DNA of 36,554 bases from Lentisphaeria bacterium (GTDB lineage Bacteria; Verrucomicrobiota; Lentisphaeria; Victivallales; Victivallaceae), in contig CAAGED010000007.1 of the NCBI GenBank assembly GCA_900768505.1, forward strand, positions 1-36,554, written 5' to 3'. The notes below the pieces were generated by a model that was not told the DNA's origin, ran no database searches, and was given only the letters and a program-made list of their open reading frames with translations. The translations under genes and the position numbers were made by a program. Each line of letters opens with the position of its first letter. Position 1 is the stretch's first letter. Shown piece after piece: positions 1 through 8,521 of this stretch.

Positions 1-16
1 GACGCTCTTCCGATCT
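1..16. other. Illumina adapter remnant
   Basis: The first 16 bases, GACGCTCTTCCGATCT, are identical to the 3' end of the Illumina TruSeq universal adapter. They are not genomic sequence. They mark the true assembly end and mean that the adjoining bases rest on reads whose adapters were not fully trimmed. Confidence 0.95.
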
Positions 17-889
17 TATTCAATTTGTTAAATAATTTTTCATAATCGACTAAGTTATCATTACTGATCGGTAATAACCACCGCCGGCGAAGTGACAATC
101 GTAAAAAAATCCGAATCCAGAAATTGTCGGGAGTAGAATTCGGGAAAATGATGCTCCACGGGGAGTGATAAGGAATGCAGTTCCCGGAGATTTTCACTGC
201 AGGTTGCTTTGGTACATGGGATAATTACCAGACTGCATAAAAATTTAACCGGCAGCAGAAGACGCTGAAAATATACAAGCAGTTTTGCGGCGCATGGACT
301 TTTGACTTTAGCGAGCTTAATGCTCCGGATATCTAAACAAAAGTAACTTAAAAGTGGAAAAAATCAGAAAAGCAGATTGTTATTACGGCGTGCGGCGGGA
401 TTTTGTTTCAAACTCAGCGACGTCAGAATAACAAGTAAGCGATATAAGGTTTTACTATCGGCACCAACAAGGTAATGCTGATGGTTCAGCTGTAAAATAA
501 TGAATTTTTGAAATTCTGTTCGCCGTCCGGTAAAATGAAACCTGCGGCAGTTTGAGCAAGTAGCATATTGACAACACTAAATATCGTTGTCGGCGGACTG
601 CCGGGAAAAAATCGACCTTCTGGTAAGTTTATCCGTTTTATCCCCTTATAATTATTCGCATTGGATAATGAACTGATTTATATCATATACATTGTCAAAT
701 TTCTTGCAACCGGGATGACTTCATTTGATGAAAAAAAGGACTGATTTTGATATTATTTACTGATTTTTTATAATTGGTAAAATCTTTATTGAAAAAAATT
801 GCCATGGCGCTAATGTCTTGTGTATCCGCTTGCGATCCCGTTTTTTCAGGATTAAAAAAAACATTTTCATTTTTTGAGGAGGAGCTCTT
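17..889. other. gene-free leading region
   Basis: No reading frame in this stretch looks like a real protein. The + strand between about 350 and 720 has short open segments separated by stops, which may be a decayed gene, but I cannot name a family. A small inverted repeat (GACAAC...GTTGTC, 570-591) is present. The long minus-strand frame over 695-1399 is the antisense shadow of the dehydrogenase gene. The only supported element here is the promoter at 747-774. Confidence 0.5.
747..774 (+). promoter_or_regulatory. sigma70-type promoter for the secondary alcohol dehydrogenase
   Basis: TTGATA at 747-752 and a perfect TATAAT at 769-774 are separated by 16 bp. Transcription would start near 781, giving a leader of about 110 nt before the ATG at 890. 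A GAGGAGGAG Shine-Dalgarno lies just upstream of that ATG. I see no terminator-like hairpin or known riboswitch in the leader. Confidence 0.6.
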
Positions 890-1948
890 ATGCGTGGCTT
901 TGCAATGTTGAAAATTGGTGCAACCGGCTGGATTGATAAACCTTTCCCCGTGTGTGGTGCGTTTGACGCTGTGATCCGACCGCTGGCACTGGCGCCTTGC
1001 ACGTCGGATATTCATACCGTTTATGAGGGAGCGATCGGCGAACGGCACAATATGATTTTGGGACACGAAGGCGTGGGAGAAATTGTTGAACTCGGCAAGC
1101 TGGTGCGAGATTTTAAGGTGGGCGATCATGTGATTGTGCCGGCGATTACGCCGGAATGGCGAACTTGCGCCATTGAGGAGGGAGTGCCGCCGCAACACTC
1201 GGAAGGAATGCTCAGCGGCTGGAAATATTCCAATACCAAGGACGGTGTTTTCGCTGATTTTTTTCATGTTAACGATGCGGATATGAATTTGGCGCTGATG
1301 CCGTCTAATATGCTGCTGGAGCAGGCAGTTATGCTGCCGGATATGGTTACGACCGGATTTCACGGAGTGGAACTGGCCAAGGTGGAATTCGGCGCTCAAG
1401 TGGCGGTTATCGGCATTGGCCCGGTGGGGCTGATGTCAGTGGCGGGTGCAGCTCTTCGGGGCGCAGGGAGGCTCTTTGCGGTAGGTAGTCGCAAACTCTG
1501 CTGCGAAGTAGCCATGGCTTACGGCGCAACTGATATAATCAATTATAAAGACGGTGACATTGCCGAGCAGATTATTGACGCTACCAATGGACATGGGGTT
1601 GACCATGTAATTATTGCCGGCGGCCCGCCAGAGGTGCTGGCTCAGGCGGTGAAAATATGCAAGCCGGGCGGCGTAATCGGCAATGTCAATTATTTCGGCA
1701 GCGGCGAATTTCTCCCGCTTCCCCGGGAAGCCTGGGGCGTGGGAAAGGGGCATAAGCAGATCAATGGGGGTTTGACTCCAGGCGGGCGGGTACGGATGGA
1801 GCGGATGCTGGCACTGGTGCAGAATGGCCGTTTTGACCCTTCGTTGCTGGTAACGCATAAATTCCGGGGGATGGAGCATTTGCCGGAGGCATTGGAATTA
1901 ATGCACCATAAAGTGAGTGATTTAATTAAACCGGTGGTATTGATTTAG
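890..1948 (+). CDS. adh: zinc-dependent NADP(H) secondary alcohol dehydrogenase
   Basis: This is a 352-residue medium-chain dehydrogenase that aligns almost end to end, from memory, with the Thermoanaerobacter brockii / Clostridium beijerinckii secondary alcohol (isopropanol) dehydrogenases. Those enzymes interconvert acetone or other methyl ketones and secondary alcohols in the cytoplasm. The catalytic zinc ligands are visible as Cys37, His59-Glu60 in GHE, and Asp151 in LPDMVTTGFHG. The nucleotide fold is GIGPVG. The following AVGSR and the Tyr in the INYKDG segment match the Gly-Ser-Arg/Tyr set that selects NADPH. The structural-zinc cysteine cluster of horse-liver-type enzymes is absent, as in this subfamily. 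The start is fixed by a strong GAGGAGGAG ribosome site. It has its own promoter and appears monocistronic. The close resemblance to clostridial enzymes suggests possible transfer. Confidence 0.93.
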   Translation: MRGFAMLKIGATGWIDKPFPVCGAFDAVIRPLALAPCTSDIHTVYEGAIGERHNMILGHEGVGEIVELGKLVRDFKVGDHVIVPAITPEWRTCAIEEGVPPQHSEGMLSGWKYSNTKDGVFADFFHVNDADMNLALMPSNMLLEQAVMLPDMVTTGFHGVELAKVEFGAQVAVIGIGPVGLMSVAGAALRGAGRLFAVGSRKLCCEVAMAYGATDIINYKDGDIAEQIIDATNGHGVDHVIIAGGPPEVLAQAVKICKPGGVIGNVNYFGSGEFLPLPREAWGVGKGHKQINGGLTPGGRVRMERMLALVQNGRFDPSLLVTHKFRGMEHLPEALELMHHKVSDLIKPVVLI

Positions 1949-2100
1949 TTTTATAATTATTGGAAAAGGTTTCCGGGAGGTAATGCCAGTTTATCTTTTA
2001 CAATCTTTTTACAATTGAAATTTGCCTAAGGCGCCAGGGAGTGCTAACTTGATAATACGAAAAAAAACAATCGAAGAACAATCTAATTGGAGGTTTTATC

Positions 2101-4170
2101 ATGAAACGTTTTATCGGTTTGGCGGCAATGGGTTTGGTGATGGTGCAACTGGCGGCGCAGGAGGCGAAGAAAATTGACATGCCCTTGGACAGCGTGGTGC
2201 TTTATTCCTCCGGCGTGGGAACATTTGTTCATTCCGGATTTGCGGAGAACGACGGGGTAGTGACGTTGAGTTTGGATGAAGCGCAGTTGAATGACACGCT
2301 GAAAAGCTTGCTGCTGCTCTCGGAATCGGGAGTTACCGTAGAGGCGATAAATTATCCAACAAAATTGCCGTTAAGCGAATTGTTGAAAAATGCCCGGGTG
2401 AATTTGCAGCAAAACAGCACACTGCAGGGAATCTTGTCCCAGATGCGGGGAATGGAGTTTAAAATTTCGCTGAACGGCGGCTCGGAATATGTTGGGCGTT
2501 TTTTGGGCAGCAGTGAAATTTCACTGGCCGATAATCGTCGGGAAACTGTGCTGGATTTTATGGTGGGCGACATGATGCGCCGTTTCCGGCTGGACGAAAT
2601 TCAATCGGTGCTCCCAACCGACCCCGAGGTGCTTAAGGATATGCGTTCTTCATTGGCGGTTATCTCCGCAGCCGGCAACAAATCGGCCAAGGAGTTGAAA
2701 ATCCGCTTGAAAAGTCCGGACAAAAAACGGGCCATGCGCTTGGCTTATGTGATTGCAAGTCCTGTTTGGAAAGCCTCCTACCGGCTGATCCTCAGCGATA
2801 ACGACCGGAATAAATCTCATCTCCAGGCCTGGGCGATGGTGGAAAATCCCACCACAGAAAACTGGAACAATGTAAAACTTTCCCTGGTTTCCGGAAAACC
2901 GAGCAGTTTTGTTCAGGATCTTTACAGCAGTATTTATGTGAAGCGCCCGATCGTTTCCGGAAATTATGGCGGCATTGCGCCGGTTTTTTATGATGCGGGT
3001 GTTCAGGTGATGCCGCAGCTTGAAGAATTGAGAGATGGGGAAGTCAAAAAAGATTACAATGTCAGCAAAATGCGTATGAGTATGATGAATGTCAGCCGTA
3101 TGGAAGAAAAGAGTCTGCCGGCGATGATGTCAATGGATGAGAATGCGGATGCGACGGAATATGTGGTAGCAGGTGGAACGGATTCCGGTACGCTGGTTTC
3201 CAAGCCAGGCAATTCGGTTTGCCGTTATAATGTTAAGACTCCGGTTAATCTGGGCAGTCGGGAATCCGCCATGCTGGAGCTGCTTACGCTCAATTTGCCC
3301 GTGGAGAAGTTGAGCATTTACAACTGCGCAAATAATACCAAATATCCGTTGAATGCTCTCATCATCAATAATGAGAGCACCATGCTGCTGCCCCAGGGGC
3401 CGATTACAATTTTTTCCGAAGACAACACTTACTCCGGCGATGCGGCGATGCCGGATGTGACGGCCAATCAGAAACAACTGGTTAGTTACGGACTTGATCA
3501 GGAGGTGCTGGTAACCCAATTGAGTTCAAATAAATACAATGAGGGGGTTATCAATGGAATTAAGGTGGAAAACGGAATGCTGAACAGCTTCCGCAAGCGG
3601 ATAATCACCAATAAGTACAATTTTTTCAATAAAGCAAACCAGACGAAGAAAATGATTTTGGAACAAGCCAAAAATCTTCCGGCGGTATTGTCGGAAAAAT
3701 CCCCCGTTCCGGCGGAAGTTACTGAAAATCTCTACCGTTTCAAACTGGAACTTCCGGCTGGCAAGGGGATTGATTTCGAGATTCAGGAGGAGCAGGTTTT
3801 GTCCCGGCAGTATGCTCTTAATGGAGATTTAACCCGGGTGCTGCTGGATTTGCAGGGAGCGGATTTGTCGATGGTGGAAAAGAATTTTATCGCCGGTTTG
3901 ACCTTGCGCAATACAAAAGTTAAGGATTTGCAGCAGGAGGTTGAGGATATGAATAAGCGTTATCAGGAGCTTACCGAAACTTACCAGCGCAATCGGGAAA
4001 CCTACCGTACCTTGAGCAGCTCCGAGACCTATCGTAGCACCTTGTTGGCGCGTTTGGAAAAGCTGGATAAGGAGTTGTTAAGCCTTAACGACGACAAAGA
4101 GCGTAAAATTGAGGCATTACGCAATGCCCAGAAGGATTTGAATAAGTTTATCCAGCAGGCTAAAATCTAA
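2101..4170 (+). CDS. secreted DUF4139 domain protein
   Basis: This 689-residue protein starts with a signal peptide (MKRF, then a hydrophobic run, AAQ near residue 20), so it is probably periplasmic or surface-exposed. Residues about 210-590 carry the DUF4139 signatures: SPVWKASYRL, the ENPTTENWNNVKLSLVSGKP block, and the later LPQGPITIF...YSGDA and YGLDQEV segments. The last 80 residues or so are charged and heptad-like, probably coiled coil. DUF4139 proteins have no established biochemical activity, and I assign none. A TTGGAGG ribosome site precedes the ATG. It follows the dehydrogenase by 152 bp, without an obvious terminator between them, and converges on the next minus-strand gene across a hairpin. 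Confidence 0.8.
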   Translation: MKRFIGLAAMGLVMVQLAAQEAKKIDMPLDSVVLYSSGVGTFVHSGFAENDGVVTLSLDEAQLNDTLKSLLLLSESGVTVEAINYPTKLPLSELLKNARVNLQQNSTLQGILSQMRGMEFKISLNGGSEYVGRFLGSSEISLADNRRETVLDFMVGDMMRRFRLDEIQSVLPTDPEVLKDMRSSLAVISAAGNKSAKELKIRLKSPDKKRAMRLAYVIASPVWKASYRLILSDNDRNKSHLQAWAMVENPTTENWNNVKLSLVSGKPSSFVQDLYSSIYVKRPIVSGNYGGIAPVFYDAGVQVMPQLEELRDGEVKKDYNVSKMRMSMMNVSRMEEKSLPAMMSMDENADATEYVVAGGTDSGTLVSKPGNSVCRYNVKTPVNLGSRESAMLELLTLNLPVEKLSIYNCANNTKYPLNALIINNESTMLLPQGPITIFSEDNTYSGDAAMPDVTANQKQLVSYGLDQEVLVTQLSSNKYNEGVINGIKVENGMLNSFRKRIITNKYNFFNKANQTKKMILEQAKNLPAVLSEKSPVPAEVTENLYRFKLELPAGKGIDFEIQEEQVLSRQYALNGDLTRVLLDLQGADLSMVEKNFIAGLTLRNTKVKDLQQEVEDMNKRYQELTETYQRNRETYRTLSSSETYRSTLLARLEKLDKELLSLNDDKERKIEALRNAQKDLNKFIQQAKI

Positions 4171-4241
4171 ATAACATCTCTATTAATTGGGAAACTTAGC
4201 TGAAAAATATCTTTTGGGTCCGCATCCGCACCCTTGCTCGC

Positions 4242-4266
4242 GTCTGGCTACCTCTGGTAGCCAGAC
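4242..4266. repeat. perfect hairpin between convergent genes
   Basis: GTCTGGCTACC and GGTAGCCAGAC form an 11-bp perfect stem around a 3-nt loop. There is no T-run on either side, so it is not a textbook intrinsic terminator. It lies between two convergent genes (4170 and 4400). That position suits either a bidirectional transcription stop or a REP-like palindrome. The surrounding 229 bp contains only a spurious 62-codon frame. Confidence 0.6.
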
Positions 4267-4399
4267 ACTTTCAGAATTACAACGTAGAAACAAAATTCTT
4301 TTTTTTCAGTGCAAGCCATTTAATAGAGCTACCCTAAAAAAATATCAGGCGCAACGGAAATCGATTGATTACTAATCTTTTTGCCGTTGTGTCCTTTTT

Positions 4400-5287
4400 T
4401 TAGTTTAAAATTTTGAATTTGACAGTTACCGTCCCTGAGTGGCATTTGACGCCGGAAACGCTTTCAACTGCGCCGTATTCCCGATTGACTCCGGTGACGC
4501 GCAAGTTGATATTCTGCCCCGAACGGGTGGTCAGCAATATGTTTTCGCCGTTCCCCAACTGGCGGCTGAGTTGCATTGTAATGCTGAAAAGTTCATCCCG
4601 TTTTACGTAGTGACATTGCAGTTGGAGTGTGCCATGCTGAACGAAATTACTGATGCAGTCGTCGGTTATACGGCCACAAATGGCATTCAGACGGGGAATA
4701 CCGTCATAACGGAAAATTTCCTTCCCCGGCAACAAGCGCATTGTGTTGGTTAAGTGTAGTAAAAGCAATTCCTCCAGTGCTCCCGGGTCTTTGCCCGCCG
4801 AAATCGTGGCAACTTGACGGTCGGAAGCGGTAATGGCGCAGAATTTCAGAGTAGAATCGGCGGTATCCAATGCTTGAAAGGTTAATTTCACCAGATGTTC
4901 GTTGTTGGGTGAGAGCCGCCACTCGGAGTCCAGCAGCAGATTGCAGCTGGGCAACTGGTAGCCGCTGCTGATATCGGCGTCCAGCGGAATCAGCCGCAAT
5001 TCGCCGGCGGAATCGGGGGCAAACTGCAACCTGCCGTTATTGGCAAAGGAGAGGATTTCGCCGTTTGACGGGAAGAGTTTTTGCGCATCTGAAACACGCA
5101 GAAGAAGCTCGGCCTGACAACTTATACGGTGCAGAAAATTGGCTTCGGATGTGCCGGTTTTTTCGGCAAAATTGCATTCACTGCGACTGCTTTTGATACG
5201 GATTGTGGTTTCTCCGGCGGCCAATCCGACGAAATTCCCCTGCCAGAAGAGGGCGACATTGTTTAAGGTAAGAATGTTGTCATTCAT
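4400..5287 (-). CDS. hypothetical protein, phage tail-like flavour
   Basis: This is a 295-residue protein of no family I can name. It has no signal peptide and no membrane segment, and its hydrophobic/polar alternation suggests mostly beta structure. The opening segment (NNVALFWQGNFVGLAAGETTIRI) and a later one (HLVKLTFQALDTADSTLKF) resemble beta-barrel phage tail-tube or tail-related proteins, but this is only a visual impression. No other phage-like gene is nearby. The ATG at 5287 is preferred over the TTG one codon upstream because GGAG then lies 9 nt away. A good promoter lies at 5311-5340, so the gene is probably transcribed alone. Confidence 0.6.
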   Translation of the reverse strand: MNDNILTLNNVALFWQGNFVGLAAGETTIRIKSSRSECNFAEKTGTSEANFLHRISCQAELLLRVSDAQKLFPSNGEILSFANNGRLQFAPDSAGELRLIPLDADISSGYQLPSCNLLLDSEWRLSPNNEHLVKLTFQALDTADSTLKFCAITASDRQVATISAGKDPGALEELLLLHLTNTMRLLPGKEIFRYDGIPRLNAICGRITDDCISNFVQHGTLQLQCHYVKRDELFSITMQLSRQLGNGENILLTTRSGQNINLRVTGVNREYGAVESVSGVKCHSGTVTVKFKILN

Positions 5288-5310
5288 CAAAAAAACTCCA
5301 AATTTACAAA

Positions 5311-5340
5311 TTTATGCGTTTAATGAGCATATATTGTCAA
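5311..5340 (-). promoter_or_regulatory. promoter for the hypothetical gene ending at 4400
   Basis: On the minus strand a perfect TTGACA (5335-5340) is followed 18 bp later by CATAAA (5311-5316). The coding start is 24 bp downstream, giving a short leader with a GGAG ribosome site. Confidence 0.5.
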
Positions 5341-5422
5341 CCTGGAGTAGAACTTGATCACGCTTGATTTGCTAAAACGGCAAGAGTTTTTTTGAGATAC
5401 CAATATCCGGCAGCGAAAAAAT

Positions 5423-8400
5423 TTATTCCGTCTCCGCCGTTTTATTTTTACTCTGCCGGAATCCCTCCAGCAGCGAGTAAAATGCCGGAATGAAGAACAA
5501 GGTGATAATGGTTGAACTCAATAGTCCGCCAATTACCGCCCGAGCCAGCGGCGCTTGTGCTTCACCGCCTTCGCCAATCCCCAGCGCCAGCGGAATCAAT
5601 CCCAGCACTGTGGTCAGGGTGGTCATCAGAATCGGCCGCAACCGGCGCCGCCCGGTTTCCCGAATTGCTTCCGCCAACGGCATGTTATCCCGATGACGCA
5701 GCAAATTGGCGGTGTCCACCAGCAATATGGCGTTGTTGACCACAATGCCGGCCAGCATTACACAACCGATGAAAGACTGCATGTTGAAGGTGGTGTAGGT
5801 CAGCAGCAGCGCCATAATTACGCCAATACTGGCCAGTGGCACTGAAAACATGACAATAAACGGATCGCGCAGTGACTCAAACTGGCAGACCATCACCATA
5901 TAAACCAGCACCAAAGCCAAAATAAAGGCATCCCGCAACTGAGCGAAGGTTTCCAGCTGGTCGTCGTAATTGCCGGTGAAATTTATGGAAAACTCCGCTG
6001 GAAGCGGTTCCAGTTCTTTAAGTTTAGTCTTCAATTCCGCTACCGCAGAGCCTAAATCACGCTCGAACAGATTGGCGGATACAGTTATGACACGCTGCTG
6101 ATTTTTTCGTTCAATGGTGACTGGGCCGAGGGTAGATTCGGTGTTGACCAGATTGCGTAGTGAAATTCGTTCGCCATCCTCGTTGCGGACGGTCATATCC
6201 AAAAGATTTTTGGTGTTAAGCAAATCGGCATCCTTTACCTTAACCAAGATTTTGTACTCGTCGCCGTTTTCCCGATAATTACCGGCCTGACTGCCAGCCA
6301 AAACTGTGCGCAAACCGTCGGTGATGGTCTGCACCGAAACTTTCATGCTGCCTGCTTTCAGCCGATCCACCGCCACCCGGATTTCCGGCATGCCGCTGTC
6401 ACGACTGATTTTGACATCGGTTACACCGCGAATACTTTTGGTGAGTTCAGCCGCTCGTTTGGCCAGACTCTCCGCGGTTTCAAAGTCGTATCCGCGAATA
6501 TCAAAGGTCAGCGAATCGTCACTGCCGCCCATCATGAATGACTGTCGCTGCCGCACCCGGAATACCGTTCCCGGCAGTTGATTTAGCTCCTTGCCCAGTT
6601 TCACCGCCAGACTCTCGCTGCTCTCTGTGCGCTCCGAGCGGGGAGGGAGTTCCAAATTGTAGGAGGCCTTGTGGTTGCCGGATGCTCGCCAGGAGGAGGA
6701 GCCGGTATTGGAGGTGATATTGATTAAATCAGGAATCGTGCGGCGGATGATCGGTTCTGAAAGAATAACCGTTTCGTTCATAAATTCTGACCCGGTACCT
6801 ACGGCGTCTTCCAGATTAATCCGCAGTTCCCCCTCGTCGGTGGCGGGCATAAGCTCGGTGCCAATTACCGGAATCAGAAAAAACGAGGCTGCCATTATGG
6901 CCAGCGATATGGTCATGGTCAGTATCCGGTGGTGCAGAACCACGTCGAGCATTTCGGCGTAGTAGTCGGCAAATTTTTCAAAACCGTGCAACAGCATTTT
7001 GCAGCTTTTGGCGCCGATACCCTGGACTTCGGATGCCTGACCGATACTTTTACGCAGAAAAATGGCCGACATCATCGGCACCAGCGTCAACGCCGAAATC
7101 AATGAGCACATCAGCGAAAATACAATCACCATCGCCAATTGTTTGAACATCACCCCCGCAATTCCCTGGGTGAAAACCAGCGGCAGAAATACCGCCACGG
7201 TGGTTAATGTACTGGCTACCAGCGCCCCCGCCACCTCCATGGTGCCCTGAACTGCCGCTTTTTTGCGTTCCATGCCGCTGTCGTGAAGCCGGACAATATT
7301 TTCCAGTACCACAATTGAATTGTCCACCAGCATCCCCACTCCCAGTGCCAAACCGCCCAGAGTCATGATGTTGATGGTGTAGCCGCAGAAATACACCAGC
7401 ACAAAGGTGGCGATTACTGACAACGGAATACTTACCGCAATAATCATGGTACTGCGAAAATTGCAGAGGAATATAAACAAAATTACAATGGCCAGCAACC
7501 CGCCGGTGATGGCGGAATCAGCCACGTTTTTGATTGAGCGTTCAATGTATTTGGATGAGTCGCTCACTGCCACGATGTGTAGCTGATTGATCATGTCTTC
7601 ATTGATTTTGGCCAATTCCTTTTTTATCGCTTTGGCCACGGCCACGGTGTTTTTGCCGGATTGCTTGTAAACCTCCACATATATACCCGGTTTACCGTTG
7701 ATACGGACAAAACGGGTAACGTCGCTGGTGGTATCCCGGATTTCGGCAATGTCGCTGAGTTTGATGTTGGAACCGTCGGGCGCCACGGCGATGAAGAGTT
7801 CATTTAGCTCGCTTACCGAGTCAAAAGTGCCCAATGTGCGCATACGGATTTCCATGGTGCCGGATTTCAAGTTGCCGGCTGGGGTGGTGACATTGGCCTC
7901 GGTCAGCTTGTTGAGAATGTCATTGAGTGAAACGTTCAATATTTTTGCCTTGTCCACATCCAGAAGAACTTGAATTTCTCTGGTCAGTCCGCCGGTTACA
8001 CTTGCTGAAGCCACTCCGTCAATGCGTTCCAGCCGATATTGCACTTGATCCTCCACCACTTGCTTGGCGGTCAATAAATCCATATCCGTACTTACTCCCA
8101 GGCGCATGATTGGCATTGCCGCCGAATCAAACCGGCGCAATGTGGGGCGCTCGACATCATCGGGAAGTGATTTCAAAACCCGGTCAATGCGGTCGCGCAG
8201 GTCGGAAACCGCCTCTTCCAAATTAGTTCCCCAAGTGAATTTGACGGTGATATTGGAATTCTCCTCGCCTGAGGTGCTGTTCAGCTCTTCAATGCCCGAC
8301 ACTGCGCTAATGGCGCTCTCAATGGGGCGGGTGATCAACTCCTCCACCTCTTCGGGACTGGCGTCGTCGTAAGTGGTGGAAATGGAGACGGCGGGGAAAT

Positions 8401-8521
8401 CAATTTCCGGGTAAAGGTCAACCGGCAGAAAACGCAGCGAAATACCGCCCAGCACAATTATGATGCAGCTAAGCATGGTAATAAACAGCGGACGCTTAAC
8501 GGAAAATTCAGCAATGTTCAT
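5423..8521 (-). CDS. RND-family efflux permease (AcrB/MexF-like)
   Basis: This 1032-residue inner-membrane proton-driven transporter is full length for the HAE1-type RND family. It has the N-terminal TM1, a large porter loop containing YDDASPEEVEELITRPIE, a central TM2-6 bundle, the second porter loop (after FLIPVIGTELMPATDEGEL) and the final TM bundle (GCVMLAGIVVNNAILLVD). In TM4 the proton-relay motif reads VDNSIVVLENI at about residue 397. One of the two adjacent aspartates of E. coli AcrB is Asn, as in many VDN-type members. It overlaps the upstream adaptor gene by 4 bp (ATGA), so the two are translationally coupled. No TolC-type channel is encoded in this window. Substrate cannot be read from sequence. 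HAE1 is preferred over heavy-metal CzcA because metal-site residues are not evident. Confidence 0.93.
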   Translation of the reverse strand: MNIAEFSVKRPLFITMLSCIIIVLGGISLRFLPVDLYPEIDFPAVSISTTYDDASPEEVEELITRPIESAISAVSGIEELNSTSGEENSNITVKFTWGTNLEEAVSDLRDRIDRVLKSLPDDVERPTLRRFDSAAMPIMRLGVSTDMDLLTAKQVVEDQVQYRLERIDGVASASVTGGLTREIQVLLDVDKAKILNVSLNDILNKLTEANVTTPAGNLKSGTMEIRMRTLGTFDSVSELNELFIAVAPDGSNIKLSDIAEIRDTTSDVTRFVRINGKPGIYVEVYKQSGKNTVAVAKAIKKELAKINEDMINQLHIVAVSDSSKYIERSIKNVADSAITGGLLAIVILFIFLCNFRSTMIIAVSIPLSVIATFVLVYFCGYTINIMTLGGLALGVGMLVDNSIVVLENIVRLHDSGMERKKAAVQGTMEVAGALVASTLTTVAVFLPLVFTQGIAGVMFKQLAMVIVFSLMCSLISALTLVPMMSAIFLRKSIGQASEVQGIGAKSCKMLLHGFEKFADYYAEMLDVVLHHRILTMTISLAIMAASFFLIPVIGTELMPATDEGELRINLEDAVGTGSEFMNETVILSEPIIRRTIPDLINITSNTGSSSWRASGNHKASYNLELPPRSERTESSESLAVKLGKELNQLPGTVFRVRQRQSFMMGGSDDSLTFDIRGYDFETAESLAKRAAELTKSIRGVTDVKISRDSGMPEIRVAVDRLKAGSMKVSVQTITDGLRTVLAGSQAGNYRENGDEYKILVKVKDADLLNTKNLLDMTVRNEDGERISLRNLVNTESTLGPVTIERKNQQRVITVSANLFERDLGSAVAELKTKLKELEPLPAEFSINFTGNYDDQLETFAQLRDAFILALVLVYMVMVCQFESLRDPFIVMFSVPLASIGVIMALLLTYTTFNMQSFIGCVMLAGIVVNNAILLVDTANLLRHRDNMPLAEAIRETGRRRLRPILMTTLTTVLGLIPLALGIGEGGEAQAPLARAVIGGLLSSTIITLFFIPAFYSLLEGFRQSKNKTAETE

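Noticed and set aside
695..1399. 234-residue minus-strand reading frame
   Set aside because: It is antisense to the secondary alcohol dehydrogenase, is rich in His, Arg and Asn without domain character, and has no ribosome site.
4187..4375. 62-codon plus-strand frame between the DUF4139 gene and its converging neighbour
   Set aside because: It starts with TTG, has no ribosome site, and is built over the 4242-4266 hairpin. The peptide has no recognisable character.
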